Assembly (NCBI RefSeq): GCF_017355875.1
Contig: NZ_JAFEWC010000001.1
Location: 2,604,001-2,668,000 of the forward strand
Reading direction: 5' to 3'
Origin: Aridibaculum aurantiacum
GTDB lineage: Bacteria; Bacteroidota; Bacteroidia; Chitinophagales; Chitinophagaceae
DNA length: 64,000 nt
Position numbers and translations under genes: made by a program. Each line of letters begins with the position of its first letter. Position 1 is the stretch's first letter. Under the pieces are notes generated by a model, which worked only from the letters and a program-made list of their open reading frames with translations, had not been told where the DNA came from and did not search any database. This document shows, in pieces, positions 17,174 through 26,121 of this stretch.

Positions 17174-17518
17174 AAAGAATTCTCTGTTTTTTCAGCTATT
17201 TCTCCACACATGTGTGTTAAAAGTTCTTCTTTGGTAGCAAAAGCCAACTTTATCAACACGCAAACCTACATCAATACCGCTTTTACTTCTCCTAATTATA
17301 TTCTAATAATCCGCTTCCGGTTATTGCCTATCTTGCGCTGTAAATAATTAGTCCTCATGGCTTTTCTTTCTCTTAATCTTGATTTTCTCGATCACCAATG
17401 TGTGTCAATCTAAATACAAGTGAATATGGTTGTTGCCGGACATTGAAGAAATTTCAATTGTCTGCCGCTTCCACTACAACAACTTGTAAAAGCCTTTTAC
17501 ATCTTTTATTTACTCTTA

Positions 17519-17526
17519 TAACTTTA
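17519..17526 (+). promoter_or_regulatory. Candidate -7 box of rocD
   Basis: TAACTTTA ends 7 bp before the ATG at 17534. If it is the true -7 element, transcription begins at or next to that ATG. The mRNA would then be leaderless, or translation would begin at the later ATG at 17555. No good TTG is found at the expected distance. Confidence 0.3.
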
Positions 17527-17533
17527 GAAACAT

Positions 17534-18766
17534 ATGGTTACTAATGTAACAGCCATGACCACAGCTGATTACCTGGCGCTGGAAGAAAAATACGGTGCAC
17601 ACAATTATCATCCTATTCCTGTAGTACTTACAAAGGGCAACGGCATCTATTTATGGGATATTGAAGGGAAACGGTATGTTGACTTTTTAAGCGGCTATTC
17701 TGCCGTAAACCAGGGCCATTGCCATCCTAGGATCATACAAGCCTTGATAGAACAGGCACAGAAGCTAACCCTTACTTCCCGTGCTTTTCACAACGACTTG
17801 CTGGGCGAATACGCACAATATATTACTGAATATTTTGGTTACGACAAGGTTCTTCCCATGAACACAGGCGTGGAGGGTGGAGAAACCGCTGTGAAATTAG
17901 CTCGTCGCTGGGGCTATGTAAACAAAGGCATTGAAGACAACAAAGCCAAGATCCTTTTTGCAGAAAACAATTTCTGGGGCAGGACAATGTCAGCTATCTC
18001 CTCTTCTACCGATCCTTCAAGCTATAGAAAATTCGGCCCATTCATGCCAGGCTTCGAGCTGGTTCCATATGACAATCTTGAAGCATTGGAACAAGCCATA
18101 CAAGACAAAAACGTAGCAGCCTTTATGGTGGAACCCATACAAGGTGAAGCAGGTGTGGTAGTACCCGCTGATGGATACCTGCAAGGTGTTCGCCAACTGT
18201 GCAATAAATACAATGTGCTATTCATAGCAGATGAAATACAAACCGGGCTTGCACGTACGGGAAAAATGCTGGCTTGCGATCATGAGTATGTACGACCAGA
18301 TATCCTGATACTTGGTAAGGCTTTGAGCGGCGGCGTTCTGCCTGTATCGGCTGTTTTAGCGGATGATGAAGTAATGATGAATATTAAGCCGGGAGAACAT
18401 GGCAGCACATATGGAGGCAATCCACTAGCATGTAAAGTGGCTATGGTAGCACTACAAGTTTTAAAAGATGAGAACATGGCTGAGAATGCTGCAGCAATGG
18501 GAGAAATCTTAAGAACAGAACTGCAGAACCTGCAATCTCCTTTTATAACTACTATACGCGGAAGAGGTTTATTGAATGCTATAGTTATAAAACATCCTAA
18601 CAAAGAAGCAGCATGGGATCTATGCATGCAACTTAAAGAGAATGGACTTTTAGCCAAGCCTACACATGGCGATAAAATAAGATTTGCGCCACCCCTTATT
18701 ATCAATGAACAACAAATAAAAGAAGCTGTTGAAATAATAGGAAGATCGTTGGCTATACTTGAATAA
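17534..18766 (+). CDS. rocD: Ornithine aminotransferase
   Basis: RocD transfers the delta-amino group of ornithine to 2-oxoglutarate, giving glutamate semialdehyde on the route between arginine/ornithine and proline/glutamate. It is a class III PLP aminotransferase of 410 residues. YGAHNYHP near residue 20, [19 protein letters not shown], the [12 protein letters not shown] segment with the cofactor-binding Asp, and LGKALSGG with the PLP lysine (about 256) are all typical of ornithine aminotransferases. A second ATG at 17555 (MTTADYLAL) gives a start closer to family length and may be the true one. The gene stands alone and is followed by a terminator. Confidence 0.95.
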   Translation: MVTNVTAMTTADYLALEEKYGAHNYHPIPVVLTKGNGIYLWDIEGKRYVDFLSGYSAVNQGHCHPRIIQALIEQAQKLTLTSRAFHNDLLGEYAQYITEYFGYDKVLPMNTGVEGGETAVKLARRWGYVNKGIEDNKAKILFAENNFWGRTMSAISSSTDPSSYRKFGPFMPGFELVPYDNLEALEQAIQDKNVAAFMVEPIQGEAGVVVPADGYLQGVRQLCNKYNVLFIADEIQTGLARTGKMLACDHEYVRPDILILGKALSGGVLPVSAVLADDEVMMNIKPGEHGSTYGGNPLACKVAMVALQVLKDENMAENAAAMGEILRTELQNLQSPFITTIRGRGLLNAIVIKHPNKEAAWDLCMQLKENGLLAKPTHGDKIRFAPPLIINEQQIKEAVEIIGRSLAILE

Positions 18767-18803
18767 CCTAGAGAAGTGGGTTTGAAAAAACCTTGTAGAA
18801 TAG

Positions 18804-18836
18804 GAAACGCCCCGCAAATGCAGGGCGTTTCTATTT
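18804..18836. terminator. Bidirectional terminator between rocD and the T9SS cargo gene
   Basis: A 9-bp stem GAAACGCCC / GGGCGTTTC encloses CGCAAATGCA and is followed by TATTTTT on the plus strand. It lies between convergent genes. Confidence 0.8.
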
Positions 18837-18859
18837 TTAAACCTTTTTCCGGTGTGCGT

Positions 18860-20947
18860 TTATTGCTTCACAAATTTGGTGATAGCAGTTTCACAACCAG
18901 TAGCACATACTGCTTTCAGTATATAACTTCCAGAAGGAAGTGATGTTACTTCAAGTGACAGGTTGTTATCACCTGCAACTACATTGATAGCTTGTTGCTT
19001 CACAACTTTACCAGCAAGATCAGTCACCACTAGGTTGATCCTATCGGCAGAAGGAGCACTTGCAATGATGCTCAACTTATCTTTTGCAGGATTAGGATAT
19101 ACGCTGCTGAAAGAAAGAGCAGTTACCTTTTCTCCTTTAAGAAGCACCACGTTAGAAAATGATGTTTTGCCGTCTATATCGATCTGCTTCAGGCGGTAGT
19201 AGTTGTTGCCACTGAAAGGTTTGCTATCAGGGAACGTATAGTTAAGTGTAGCAGCACTATTACCGTTAGCTGCATTTGACTTGATAAAACCTATACTGCT
19301 GAAGCTGCGGCCATCTGCAGAACGTTCTACTTCAAAACCGTAGTTGTTTTGTTCAGTAAAAGTTGTCCAGCTAAGCTTGTTAAACTGCTGTAGTTTTTCA
19401 CCACTCAGTTGAGAAATAAGTACAGGTAATGGTGCATTTGTGGTCAATCCTATCATCGTCAGGAAGATGTTTGAAGGATTGCCAGAAAGATCAAACCAAG
19501 GGTTGGTTCCAGATTTAAGATAGAAAGTACCTGTTCTCAACGGAGTTTCTGTTTGATATCCAAGTCCAAGAGCCGTACCAGTCTGCCTTACACCTACATA
19601 GAAAGAGTCTGATATTGGCTGAACAGGCGATACAGAAATGATGTTTTCACCTACAGTAGTTGTTAATGGTGATGAGGTCCAAAGTGCTGTACCAGGAACA
19701 CCATTTACATTATCATAAATAACTGCTTCGTAAGTATTATTTGCCTGTGTAAAGAATATGTTCAAGCTTGAAATTGCGTTGCCATAAGGAACTGCAAACT
19801 TTGCTACTATGGTGTTACCATTGCCAGCATTAACACCTGCAGTTGGTGTAGAACCAGTACCGTATAACATTTGACTAACAGTTACATCCTGTGTGGCAGA
19901 TGAGCTGTTGTTAGAAGCATCCTGGTCAGCAGGAACAGACACTGTAAGCGTATTAGCTCCAACATTTGCATTATTGTACAATGGAAACTGTACAGTACGT
20001 GTAGAACTAGCAGGAAGACTTGCTACAGTGATAGTGTTTGTATATGTGTTAGCACCAGAAACAGTGAGCGTAACATTTACATTAGTTAAAGAATTTGTTC
20101 CAAGATTAGAAATAACAGCCGAAACAAGTGTTCCTACTCCTCTTCCAACTTTTCCTAATGCATACACCTTGTTAACGCTAACATCGTTTGTTATAGGAGC
20201 TGAAGGTGTAAACCTAAAGATTTGTCCGGTCGCAGGTTTGGTGTTGATATTAGCTACTTCAGACGCTTTACTTGCAGTAGCTGAGGCTGTAGTATTTTGC
20301 ACAGACATAAAATTGTTAGCACCAGTTCCAGATGCTGTAATTCCAATGGAAGCACTACCAGCAGCAACAGCACCAGCTTCTTGCCTGTAAATAAACTCGA
20401 TTACATTACTTGTTTCATACAACTTGATTTGAAACGAAATAGTAGGCGCTGTAGCCTGGTAACTCCATAGCACGTTGGAGAATTGAACAGTTAAAACCCT
20501 ATTAGGAGCTGTTCCTGCTAAAGCATAAGATAAATTGCTTCCTGCAACAATGTCAAGATCATCCCACAATGGCGCTATTATAGGGCGTGCAGCTGGCGTA
20601 GCAGTTGGACCTGTAGGACCTGAGGTTAGATTATTAGTATAATAACCATTAGCAGGAGGATCTACAAAAGGATCGCCTAATGCAATAAAGCCATTTGTAT
20701 TGATGTGCATTGTAGAATAGTTAGTTCCATTGTAGTTTAAAGTAAAACCAATAGGCACATTGTTTACATAACCTTCATCAAAAGCTGATGCACCAGTAAT
20801 ACCTGCACTAACTAGAGTTGGTACGGTTCCCCCTGATAAGGGTGTGTACGTGCCTGTTGCAGTAGAAAAAGAATAATTGATTTGTGCCGTCGCATTATAG
20901 GAAGCGAGGCATACGAGAGCACTTAATAGCGTGTAAATTTTCCTCAT
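18860..20947 (-). CDS. Secreted T9SS cargo protein with CARDB-like and C-terminal sorting domains
   Basis: A 695-residue exported protein: signal peptide MRKIYTLLSALVCLASYNATAQ, an N-terminal beta-rich region (about 25-230), and a CARDB-like Ig fold (about 235-340, DVSVNKVYALGK to DQDASNNSSS) of the kind used in surface adhesion. A further beta region about 360-480 follows, then a fibronectin-like segment EVERSADGRSFSSIGFI. It ends with a type A T9SS sorting domain (about 615-695): VYPNPAKDKLSI, LTDLAGKVV-type strand and LPSGSYILK. The protein should be exported by T9SS and anchored or released at the cell surface. No catalytic domain is recognisable. It is single-gene and well bounded by terminators. 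Confidence 0.85.
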   Translation of the reverse strand: MRKIYTLLSALVCLASYNATAQINYSFSTATGTYTPLSGGTVPTLVSAGITGASAFDEGYVNNVPIGFTLNYNGTNYSTMHINTNGFIALGDPFVDPPANGYYTNNLTSGPTGPTATPAARPIIAPLWDDLDIVAGSNLSYALAGTAPNRVLTVQFSNVLWSYQATAPTISFQIKLYETSNVIEFIYRQEAGAVAAGSASIGITASGTGANNFMSVQNTTASATASKASEVANINTKPATGQIFRFTPSAPITNDVSVNKVYALGKVGRGVGTLVSAVISNLGTNSLTNVNVTLTVSGANTYTNTITVASLPASSTRTVQFPLYNNANVGANTLTVSVPADQDASNNSSSATQDVTVSQMLYGTGSTPTAGVNAGNGNTIVAKFAVPYGNAISSLNIFFTQANNTYEAVIYDNVNGVPGTALWTSSPLTTTVGENIISVSPVQPISDSFYVGVRQTGTALGLGYQTETPLRTGTFYLKSGTNPWFDLSGNPSNIFLTMIGLTTNAPLPVLISQLSGEKLQQFNKLSWTTFTEQNNYGFEVERSADGRSFSSIGFIKSNAANGNSAATLNYTFPDSKPFSGNNYYRLKQIDIDGKTSFSNVVLLKGEKVTALSFSSVYPNPAKDKLSIIASAPSADRINLVVTDLAGKVVKQQAINVVAGDNNLSLEVTSLPSGSYILKAVCATGCETAITKFVKQ

Positions 20948-21075
20948 AAGTTCAGTTTAATTTGTTGCTAAACTAATGAAACAGCTTTACTTATAAACGG
21001 TGTTTTCACTTAATCCACCGATTTTAATACTCAAAGTCCTATCAAGCCTACAAAAATTACTTCTTTAAATAAAAC

Positions 21076-21098
21076 AGCACCCTGGTATGAAGGGTGCT
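21076..21098 (-). terminator. Terminator after the 127-residue membrane protein gene
   Basis: An 8-bp stem AGCACCCT / AGGGTGCT has a 7-nt loop. On the minus strand it is followed by GTTTTATTT, about 28 bp beyond the stop codon. Confidence 0.75.
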
Positions 21099-21125
21099 AC
21101 TCTAAACAAATTAATGCTACTACTA

Positions 21126-21509
21126 TTATTTCAGTTCTACTTTAGGCAATACGCTCATCACCATCATAACTAAAGAGAAACCCAACAAAGCATAGATACC
21201 AGAACGCGTTACAGGGCATTCACCCAATTGGCATTGGGTTACCAGGAGGTAGTTTCTAAATGACCAGGCAAGGTTGAAAGCACATACAAACAGGTTGATG
21301 CGCTTCGCTAATAATGTTGGTACCAGGAACAATATGACAGATAAAGAAGAAATGATCGTATTCATCATACCTGGTTTGCCAAAAGGTGTTTTAGGCGCAT
21401 TAAAACCAGTTACAACTACATCAATAGGCTGAATAAAAACCCACGGAAAAAAACAGGATATAATAACCCCCAGAGCGGCGGCGGCACCTATGTAGTTAGA
21501 ATACTTCAT
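21126..21509 (-). CDS. Small membrane protein, function unknown
   Basis: A 127-residue protein with four likely membrane segments (about 7-28, 48-67, 69-88 and 104-122). It starts MKYSNYIGAAAALGVIISCFFPW and has a CQLGEC pair in the last loop that could form a disulfide. I do not recognise a family. It lies directly downstream of the tRNA-Cys terminator on the same strand and has its own terminator, so it is probably transcribed alone. Confidence 0.65.
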   Translation of the reverse strand: MKYSNYIGAAAALGVIISCFFPWVFIQPIDVVVTGFNAPKTPFGKPGMMNTIISSLSVILFLVPTLLAKRINLFVCAFNLAWSFRNYLLVTQCQLGECPVTRSGIYALLGFSLVMMVMSVLPKVELK

Positions 21510-21526
21510 ATGAGATAAAAAGAAAA

Positions 21527-21547
21527 AGGATTACGAAATGTAATCCT
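21527..21547 (-). terminator. Terminator of tRNA-Cys
   Basis: An 8-bp stem AGGATTAC / GTAATCCT encloses a 5-nt loop and is followed on the minus strand by TTTTTCTTTTTATC, 9 bp past the tRNA 3' end. Confidence 0.85.
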
Positions 21548-21556
21548 CTTATTGAG

Positions 21557-21627
21557 AGGTCCCGAGCGGATTCGAACCGCTGTAGAAGCTTTTGCAGAGC
21601 TCTGCCTAGCCACTCGGCCACAGGACC
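21557..21627 (-). tRNA. tRNA-Cys (anticodon GCA)
   Basis: On the minus strand a 71-nt cloverleaf is readable. The acceptor GGTCCTG pairs with CGGGACC (one T-G pair), the D arm is GCCGAGTGGCTAGGC, the anticodon arm GAGCT-CTGCAAA-AGCTT has anticodon GCA, and the T arm is GCGGTTCGAATCCGC. The discriminator base is U, as expected for tRNA-Cys. CCA is not encoded. Confidence 0.96.
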
Positions 21628-21677
21628 AAATACTACAATCTGCTATAGGAATACTACTCAAACTGTAAATACGGCTG

Positions 21678-21705
21678 CGAAAATAGGGGAATTGATTTAA
21701 ATCAA
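21678..21705 (-). promoter_or_regulatory. Candidate promoter of tRNA-Cys
   Basis: On the minus strand TTG (21705-21703), 17 nt, TATTTTCG (21685-21678) is close to the Bacteroidota consensus. It lies about 50 bp upstream of the tRNA. Confidence 0.35.
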
Positions 21706-21738
21706 AAATTGAAAATTAAAACCTACTTCCTTCTACCC

Positions 21739-21746
21739 TATTTTTG
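21739..21746 (+). promoter_or_regulatory. Candidate -7 box of the uridine phosphorylase operon
   Basis: TATTTTTG matches TAnnTTTG exactly and lies 20 bp before the ATG at 21767. A TTG at 21709-21711 is farther away than usual (27 nt). Confidence 0.45.
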
Positions 21747-21766
21747 CCCATCTAAACGCTAACCCC

Positions 21767-22639
21767 ATGCTCAAGATTGCTGAAAGTGAACTTATTCTAA
21801 ATAAAAGAGGCGCTATCTATCACCTGGATGCATTACCCAATGAGATTGCTGAAACCATCATTACCGTAGGCGACCCTGACAGGGTGAAAGAAGTAAGCAA
21901 ACACTTTGACCATATTGAACACCAACTACAGCATCGTGAGTTTGTTACCCATACCGGAAGGATAGGCAACAAGAGACTATCGGTTGTATCTACCGGTATT
22001 GGTCCTGACAACATAGATATTGTTTTGAATGAACTGGATGCGCTGGTTAATATTGATATAGAAACTCGTCAACTAAAAGAGCAACAGACACACCTGAATA
22101 TTATCCGCATTGGCACATCAGGATCGTTGCAGGCTGATATACCTGTAGATTGTTTTGTGGCTTCCACGCATGCAGTAGGATTAGATAACCTGCTGCATTT
22201 TTACAGGCTGGATAATAACGAAGAAGAAAAGCAGATCGTTCAACAATTTGTAGCGCACACACAAATTAGCTCATTGACACCACCTTATATTGCTACTGCA
22301 GGCGGTTCTGTACTAAAACATTTTGTAGATGGCTTCCACCACGGAATTACCATTACCTGTCCGGGTTTTTATGCGCCACAGGGCCGCGTTTTACGCTTAG
22401 GTCTTGCTAATCCTGACCTGATTGACAGGCTGACCAATTTTGGTTTTGGCAACCATAGAATTACAAATTTTGAAATGGAAACAAGCGCTATCTATGGCCT
22501 GGGAAGACTGATGGGACATCATTGCCTTAGCCTTAGTGCTATTGTAGCCAACAGGGTGAAAAAAGAATTCAGTAAAGATGGCGCGGCCGCTGTAGAAAAC
22601 CTCATCAAAAAGTCGCTGGAGATCATTGAGAAGATATAG
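21767..22639 (+). CDS. Nucleoside phosphorylase (uridine phosphorylase type)
   Basis: A 290-residue enzyme of the PNP/UDP (NP-I) family that cleaves nucleosides with phosphate for base salvage. Family signatures are visible: VGDPDRVKEVSKHFD (phosphate-binding loop, about 33-47), VVSTGIGPDNIDIVLNEL (about 72-89), IRIGTSGSLQ (about 112-121) and FEMETSAIYGLG near 240. FEMET with the downstream segment supports a uridine-phosphorylase-like enzyme rather than a trimeric purine enzyme. It is first in a plus-strand run with dapF (25-bp gap), CorA and a Nudix hydrolase. Confidence 0.85.
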   Translation: MLKIAESELILNKRGAIYHLDALPNEIAETIITVGDPDRVKEVSKHFDHIEHQLQHREFVTHTGRIGNKRLSVVSTGIGPDNIDIVLNELDALVNIDIETRQLKEQQTHLNIIRIGTSGSLQADIPVDCFVASTHAVGLDNLLHFYRLDNNEEEKQIVQQFVAHTQISSLTPPYIATAGGSVLKHFVDGFHHGITITCPGFYAPQGRVLRLGLANPDLIDRLTNFGFGNHRITNFEMETSAIYGLGRLMGHHCLSLSAIVANRVKKEFSKDGAAAVENLIKKSLEIIEKI

Positions 22640-22664
22640 GCACTAAAAGCAACTACACATTATC

Positions 22665-23447
22665 ATGCATTTAAACTTTTATAAATACCAGGGCACAGGA
22701 AACGACTTTGTTATTTTAGATAACAGGGATAAAGCACATGATCATCTTACCCAACAACAGGTAAAGCATTTGTGCGACCGCCGCTTTGGTATAGGTGCTG
22801 ATGGATTGATGTTGCTGAACTTGCTGGATGGGTACGACTTTGAAATGAAATATTATAATGCTGATGGAAGGGAAAGCAGCATGTGCGGGAATGGAGGCCG
22901 GTGCCTTGTACAGTTTGCTAAAGACATGGGTATTGAAAAAGATGTGTATTCATTTTTAGCCATAGATGGACCACATGAAGCAACATTTGATGAGCAAGGA
23001 TGGGTGCGTTTGAAGATGAAGGATGTAGATTCTATAACTGATAATGTTGATCATAAACTACTGAATACAGGCTCACCTCATTATGTAAAATTTGTAGATG
23101 ATCTTGCCTCTATGGATGTAGTGAGTAGTGGCAAGGCAATACGATATAATGATGTTCATCAAGTAAAAGGCATCAATGTAAATTTTGTAGAACGTCAAAC
23201 AGAAGGTATAGCAGTACGCACATATGAACGTGGTGTAGAAGATGAAACCTATAGCTGCGGAACAGGTGTAACGGCCTGCGCATTAGTGGCAGCACCCAAT
23301 GCTGATGGCACTCACCGCGTAAGCATAACCACGCCCGGTGGCCAGCTTGCTGTAGAGTTTGATAAAAATCAAAACAAGTACTCAAACATTTGGCTATGCG
23401 GCCCGGCTACTTTTGTTTTTAAAGGAGAGATAGAAATAGTTGATTAG
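22665..23447 (+). CDS. dapF: Diaminopimelate epimerase
   Basis: DapF converts LL- to meso-diaminopimelate for lysine and peptidoglycan synthesis, using two cysteines as acid and base. The 260-residue protein has both: Cys74 in ESSMCGNGGRC and Cys198 in YSCGTGVTAC. YQGTGNDFVILDN (residues 8-20) and NADGRESS are also typical. It is 25 bp after the nucleoside phosphorylase gene and 51 bp before the CorA gene and is probably co-transcribed, although the functions are not obviously linked. Confidence 0.97.
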   Translation: MHLNFYKYQGTGNDFVILDNRDKAHDHLTQQQVKHLCDRRFGIGADGLMLLNLLDGYDFEMKYYNADGRESSMCGNGGRCLVQFAKDMGIEKDVYSFLAIDGPHEATFDEQGWVRLKMKDVDSITDNVDHKLLNTGSPHYVKFVDDLASMDVVSSGKAIRYNDVHQVKGINVNFVERQTEGIAVRTYERGVEDETYSCGTGVTACALVAAPNADGTHRVSITTPGGQLAVEFDKNQNKYSNIWLCGPATFVFKGEIEIVD

Positions 23448-23498
23448 TAACCTTACATTCACAAAAAAAGAAGGACCACCAACCTTCTATCGCTGAGC

Positions 23499-24437
23499 AT
23501 GATACAGTATTTGAAGAACGTAGATAATCAAACGGTAGAAGTAAGTAAGCCAGAGAATGGTATTTGGGTAAACCTTGTTCCTCCATTCAAAGAAGAGGAA
23601 TTCATTGAACTATCGGAGCAGCTGGATATTCCAATTGAATTCCTGCGCGACTCGTTAGATATAGATGAAAGACCTCGTTTCGAAATAGAAGACAATGTAA
23701 AGTTTGTCGTTATTAAAACTCCTGCTGAGAATAACTCTTTCAACGATAGTGATGCCTACTATATCACCATCCCAATTTGCATCATCCTTACGCACAACCA
23801 TATTGTTACTGTTAACTCGTTCGACAATGGTGCTATCAAAAAATTTCTGAACACTTTTACGAAGCGGCAACCAGACAACAGGAACCAGATGCTGTTGAAA
23901 ATATTGGAGAAAGTAGTGCAGAACTACCTGGAATTTCTAAAGGAAATAAATAACCAGCGCAACACCTTAGAGCAAAAGCTATACGACAGCAATCGTAACG
24001 AGGAACTGCTGAACCTGATGCGTATTCAAAAAAGCCTGGTATATTTTGTTACAGCGCTTCGTAGTAATGAGCTGTTGATGATGAAATTGCAACGGACGAA
24101 TTTTCTTCATTTGAATGATGATGAACGCGAAGTATTGAATGACCTGATTGTAGATACCAGCCAGGCGCTTGAGATGGCAAACGTGTATACCAACATCTTA
24201 AGCAGTACAATGGATGCCTTTGCGAGCATCATTAGTAACAACCTCAACAACGTGATGAAGCGTTTGACCAGCATCACCATCATATTATCATTACCCATTC
24301 TTGTAACCGGCATCTATGGTATGAACGTAGATATACCGTACCAACATTCGCAGCACGCTTTCTATATCCCGGTTATTCTATCCATTTCCATCTCTGTGAT
24401 CATTGGATGGTATTTCATGAAGAAAAAATTGTTTTAA
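23499..24437 (+). CDS. CorA family divalent cation transporter
   Basis: A 312-residue CorA-type channel. The N-terminal alpha/beta cytosolic domain and long helices (about 130-245) lead to two C-terminal membrane helices. The selectivity motif YGMNV is at about 273-277, just after the first membrane helix, and the second helix ends in the basic tail MKKKLF. CorA proteins pass Mg2+ or Co2+ as homopentamers. The loop after GMN (DIPYQHSQH) contains no acidic MPE motif, so ion preference is uncertain. The stop codon is immediately followed by the ATG of the Nudix gene, so the two are translationally adjacent. Confidence 0.92.
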   Translation: MIQYLKNVDNQTVEVSKPENGIWVNLVPPFKEEEFIELSEQLDIPIEFLRDSLDIDERPRFEIEDNVKFVVIKTPAENNSFNDSDAYYITIPICIILTHNHIVTVNSFDNGAIKKFLNTFTKRQPDNRNQMLLKILEKVVQNYLEFLKEINNQRNTLEQKLYDSNRNEELLNLMRIQKSLVYFVTALRSNELLMMKLQRTNFLHLNDDEREVLNDLIVDTSQALEMANVYTNILSSTMDAFASIISNNLNNVMKRLTSITIILSLPILVTGIYGMNVDIPYQHSQHAFYIPVILSISISVIIGWYFMKKKLF

Positions 24438-24914
24438 ATGAATGCTGCAACTCCCCAAATCTTCAACGTACGGGTGTATGGTATATTAGTAGAAAACGCA
24501 CGTGTACTGGTAAGCGATGAATTTATTCGTGGCGCATATATCACAAAATTTCCTGGCGGTGGTTTGGAGTTTGGTGAAGGAACAAGAGAATGCCTGCAAC
24601 GGGAATTTATGGAAGAAACAGGCATGGAAGTAACGGTAGGAGAACATCTTTATACCACAGACTTTTACCAAAGGTCCGCTTTCAATCCTGCACACCAGAT
24701 CATCAGTATCTACTACCAGGTTCACCCGGTTCATCCTATAACGCTACTTACCAAAGAAAAAGTTTTTGATTTTGAGCCGCACCAGGTAGCAGATAAGAGA
24801 GGAGAATGTGAAGTGTTCAGATGGATACCCTTAGATAATTTAACAGAAGAAGATCTAACGCTTCCTATTGATAAGATAGTAGTAGGTATTGTGAAGAATA
24901 AACTTTTTGAATAA
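24438..24914 (+). CDS. Nudix hydrolase
   Basis: A 158-residue Nudix-fold pyrophosphohydrolase. The Nudix box GGLEFGEGTRECLQREFMEE followed by TGMEV is complete (about 41-65) and has the catalytic REFMEE glutamates. The substrate may be an ADP-sugar, nucleotide or RNA cap; the sequence does not say. It begins with no gap after the CorA stop (TAAATG). It ends before a convergent transporter gene, separated from it by a hairpin without a T-run. Confidence 0.92.
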   Translation: MNAATPQIFNVRVYGILVENARVLVSDEFIRGAYITKFPGGGLEFGEGTRECLQREFMEETGMEVTVGEHLYTTDFYQRSAFNPAHQIISIYYQVHPVHPITLLTKEKVFDFEPHQVADKRGECEVFRWIPLDNLTEEDLTLPIDKIVVGIVKNKLFE

Positions 24915-24979
24915 CTGAATTGAAAACTATAGCCTGCTGCATACATGTCTTCCTTAGTTGCTATTAGTGATACTGCTGA

Positions 24980-25011
24980 AGAGTGAAGCACTCTTGAAAG
25001 TGCTTCACTCT
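24980..25011. other. Perfect 13-bp hairpin between convergent genes, no T-run
   Basis: AGAGTGAAGCACT pairs with AGTGCTTCACTCT around a 6-nt loop. The stem is long and perfect, but neither strand shows a following T tract. It may stop transcripts by another route, protect 3' ends, or be a protein-binding palindrome. Confidence 0.7.
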
Positions 25012-25016
25012 AAAAC

Positions 25017-25790
25017 CTATACCTTCCCTCGCATAGCAGCCTGTTTCATTTCAACAGCAAGTGAATGACCAAGATACCTATCGATACCATAATGTGACAG
25101 GTATATAGCTGGCGTAAGTACAACAGCCATTATAAACTTGTAGATATAGTTGACAGTGCCAATAGCCAGCACTTGTTGAATGCTCCACCCGGCGCCCCAG
25201 TAGAAGGCAATGATAAGGACTACATAACTATCAATAAACTGCGATATAATTGTTGAGCCTGTAGCACGCAACCAGACACGTTTTTCACCAGTTAATTTTT
25301 TTATTCGATGAAACACGAACACATCTACCACCTGCCCTACAAGGAAAGCCACCAACGAGCCAATAATGATCCAGTTGCTCTGGCCAAGCACAGCAGTATA
25401 CGACTGCTGCATATCAGGCACATTTGGGTAAGCATTGATCCACCAGGCCGGCGGAGTTAAACCAATGGCACCTGTAAAAGCAAAGAATGCATAAGCAATA
25501 AGACCAACAGCCAGGTATGAGAGGTAACGAACGCCACGCATGCCATAGTATTCATTAATAACATCGGTCATAATGAAAACAATTGGCCATAAGATGACAC
25601 CAGCAGTTAGCGAAAAAGACAGATCACTTTGTCCAAGCAGGCTGAAGGTGATAGGTTCGAAACCCAAAGTGGCTTCAAGTGAAAATATTTTGACACCTAT
25701 GACTTCTGCAATGAGTGCATTGGTGATGAAGAAGCCCGCTAAGATGATATATAGTTTAATGGAGCGTTCTTTCAGAATGTTGTGGATCAT
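25017..25790 (-). CDS. Queuosine precursor transporter (YhhQ/VUT family)
   Basis: A 257-residue membrane protein with about six or seven hydrophobic segments. ITNALIAEVIGVKIF near residue 22, WPIVFIMTDVINEYYG near 70 and the later FLVGQVVDVFVFHRIKK and SQFIDSYVVLIIAFYWGAG match the YhhQ (VUT) family. These import queuosine precursors such as 7-cyano-7-deazaguanine for tRNA modification. Its first four bases overlap the end of an upstream 93-residue membrane protein gene, indicating co-translation. Confidence 0.9.
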   Translation of the reverse strand: MIHNILKERSIKLYIILAGFFITNALIAEVIGVKIFSLEATLGFEPITFSLLGQSDLSFSLTAGVILWPIVFIMTDVINEYYGMRGVRYLSYLAVGLIAYAFFAFTGAIGLTPPAWWINAYPNVPDMQQSYTAVLGQSNWIIIGSLVAFLVGQVVDVFVFHRIKKLTGEKRVWLRATGSTIISQFIDSYVVLIIAFYWGAGWSIQQVLAIGTVNYIYKFIMAVVLTPAIYLSHYGIDRYLGHSLAVEMKQAAMRGKV

Positions 25791-26068
25791 ACAAAAGGGA
25801 TGAATATGAACTGCAATAATTGAATAATAACATTGAAGCCGATGATATACTTGGGTATCATCAGTGGTTGTTTGCGTTTATAAAAAGCAATAACAAAAAC
25901 AACATTGAATACGAGGTTGAGCAATGGAGCCATCACCCATCCAACTATAATTATAAAGCCTGCAAGAGCCTGGTCGCCTATTACTTCCCAGAATTTAAAA
26001 AGTATACATAACAGGAAAAACAGGTTGCAAATGAAAGCTGTACGTGCCAGAAATAAAAGCGAAGGCAT
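25787..26068 (-). CDS. Small membrane protein, function unknown
   Basis: A 93-residue protein with three probable membrane helices (about 5-25, 37-63 and 71-92) and a short basic loop YKRKQP. It overlaps the downstream YhhQ-type transporter gene by four bases, the classical sign of translational coupling. I recognise no family; it could be an auxiliary of the transporter, but that is inference from position only. The divergent YfhO-like gene starts 53 bp away. Confidence 0.7.
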   Translation of the reverse strand: MPSLLFLARTAFICNLFFLLCILFKFWEVIGDQALAGFIIIVGWVMAPLLNLVFNVVFVIAFYKRKQPLMIPKYIIGFNVIIQLLQFIFIPFV

Positions 26069-26121
26069 GAAAAAGTTTCGCGTAAAATAGTATTATTTTG
26101 CCAACCGCATAAACCTGATAC

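Larger units (their letters stand above)
17123..17533. other. 411-bp intergenic region between divergent rpmB and rocD
   Basis: No gene is visible on either strand. The left edge carries the candidate rpmB promoter and the right edge the rocD -7-like box. The centre is AT-rich, and I see no repeat, structured RNA or operator in it. Confidence 0.6.

Noticed and set aside
24980-25011. Hairpin considered as an ordinary terminator
   Set aside because: No T-run on either strand; recorded only as a hairpin of unknown role.
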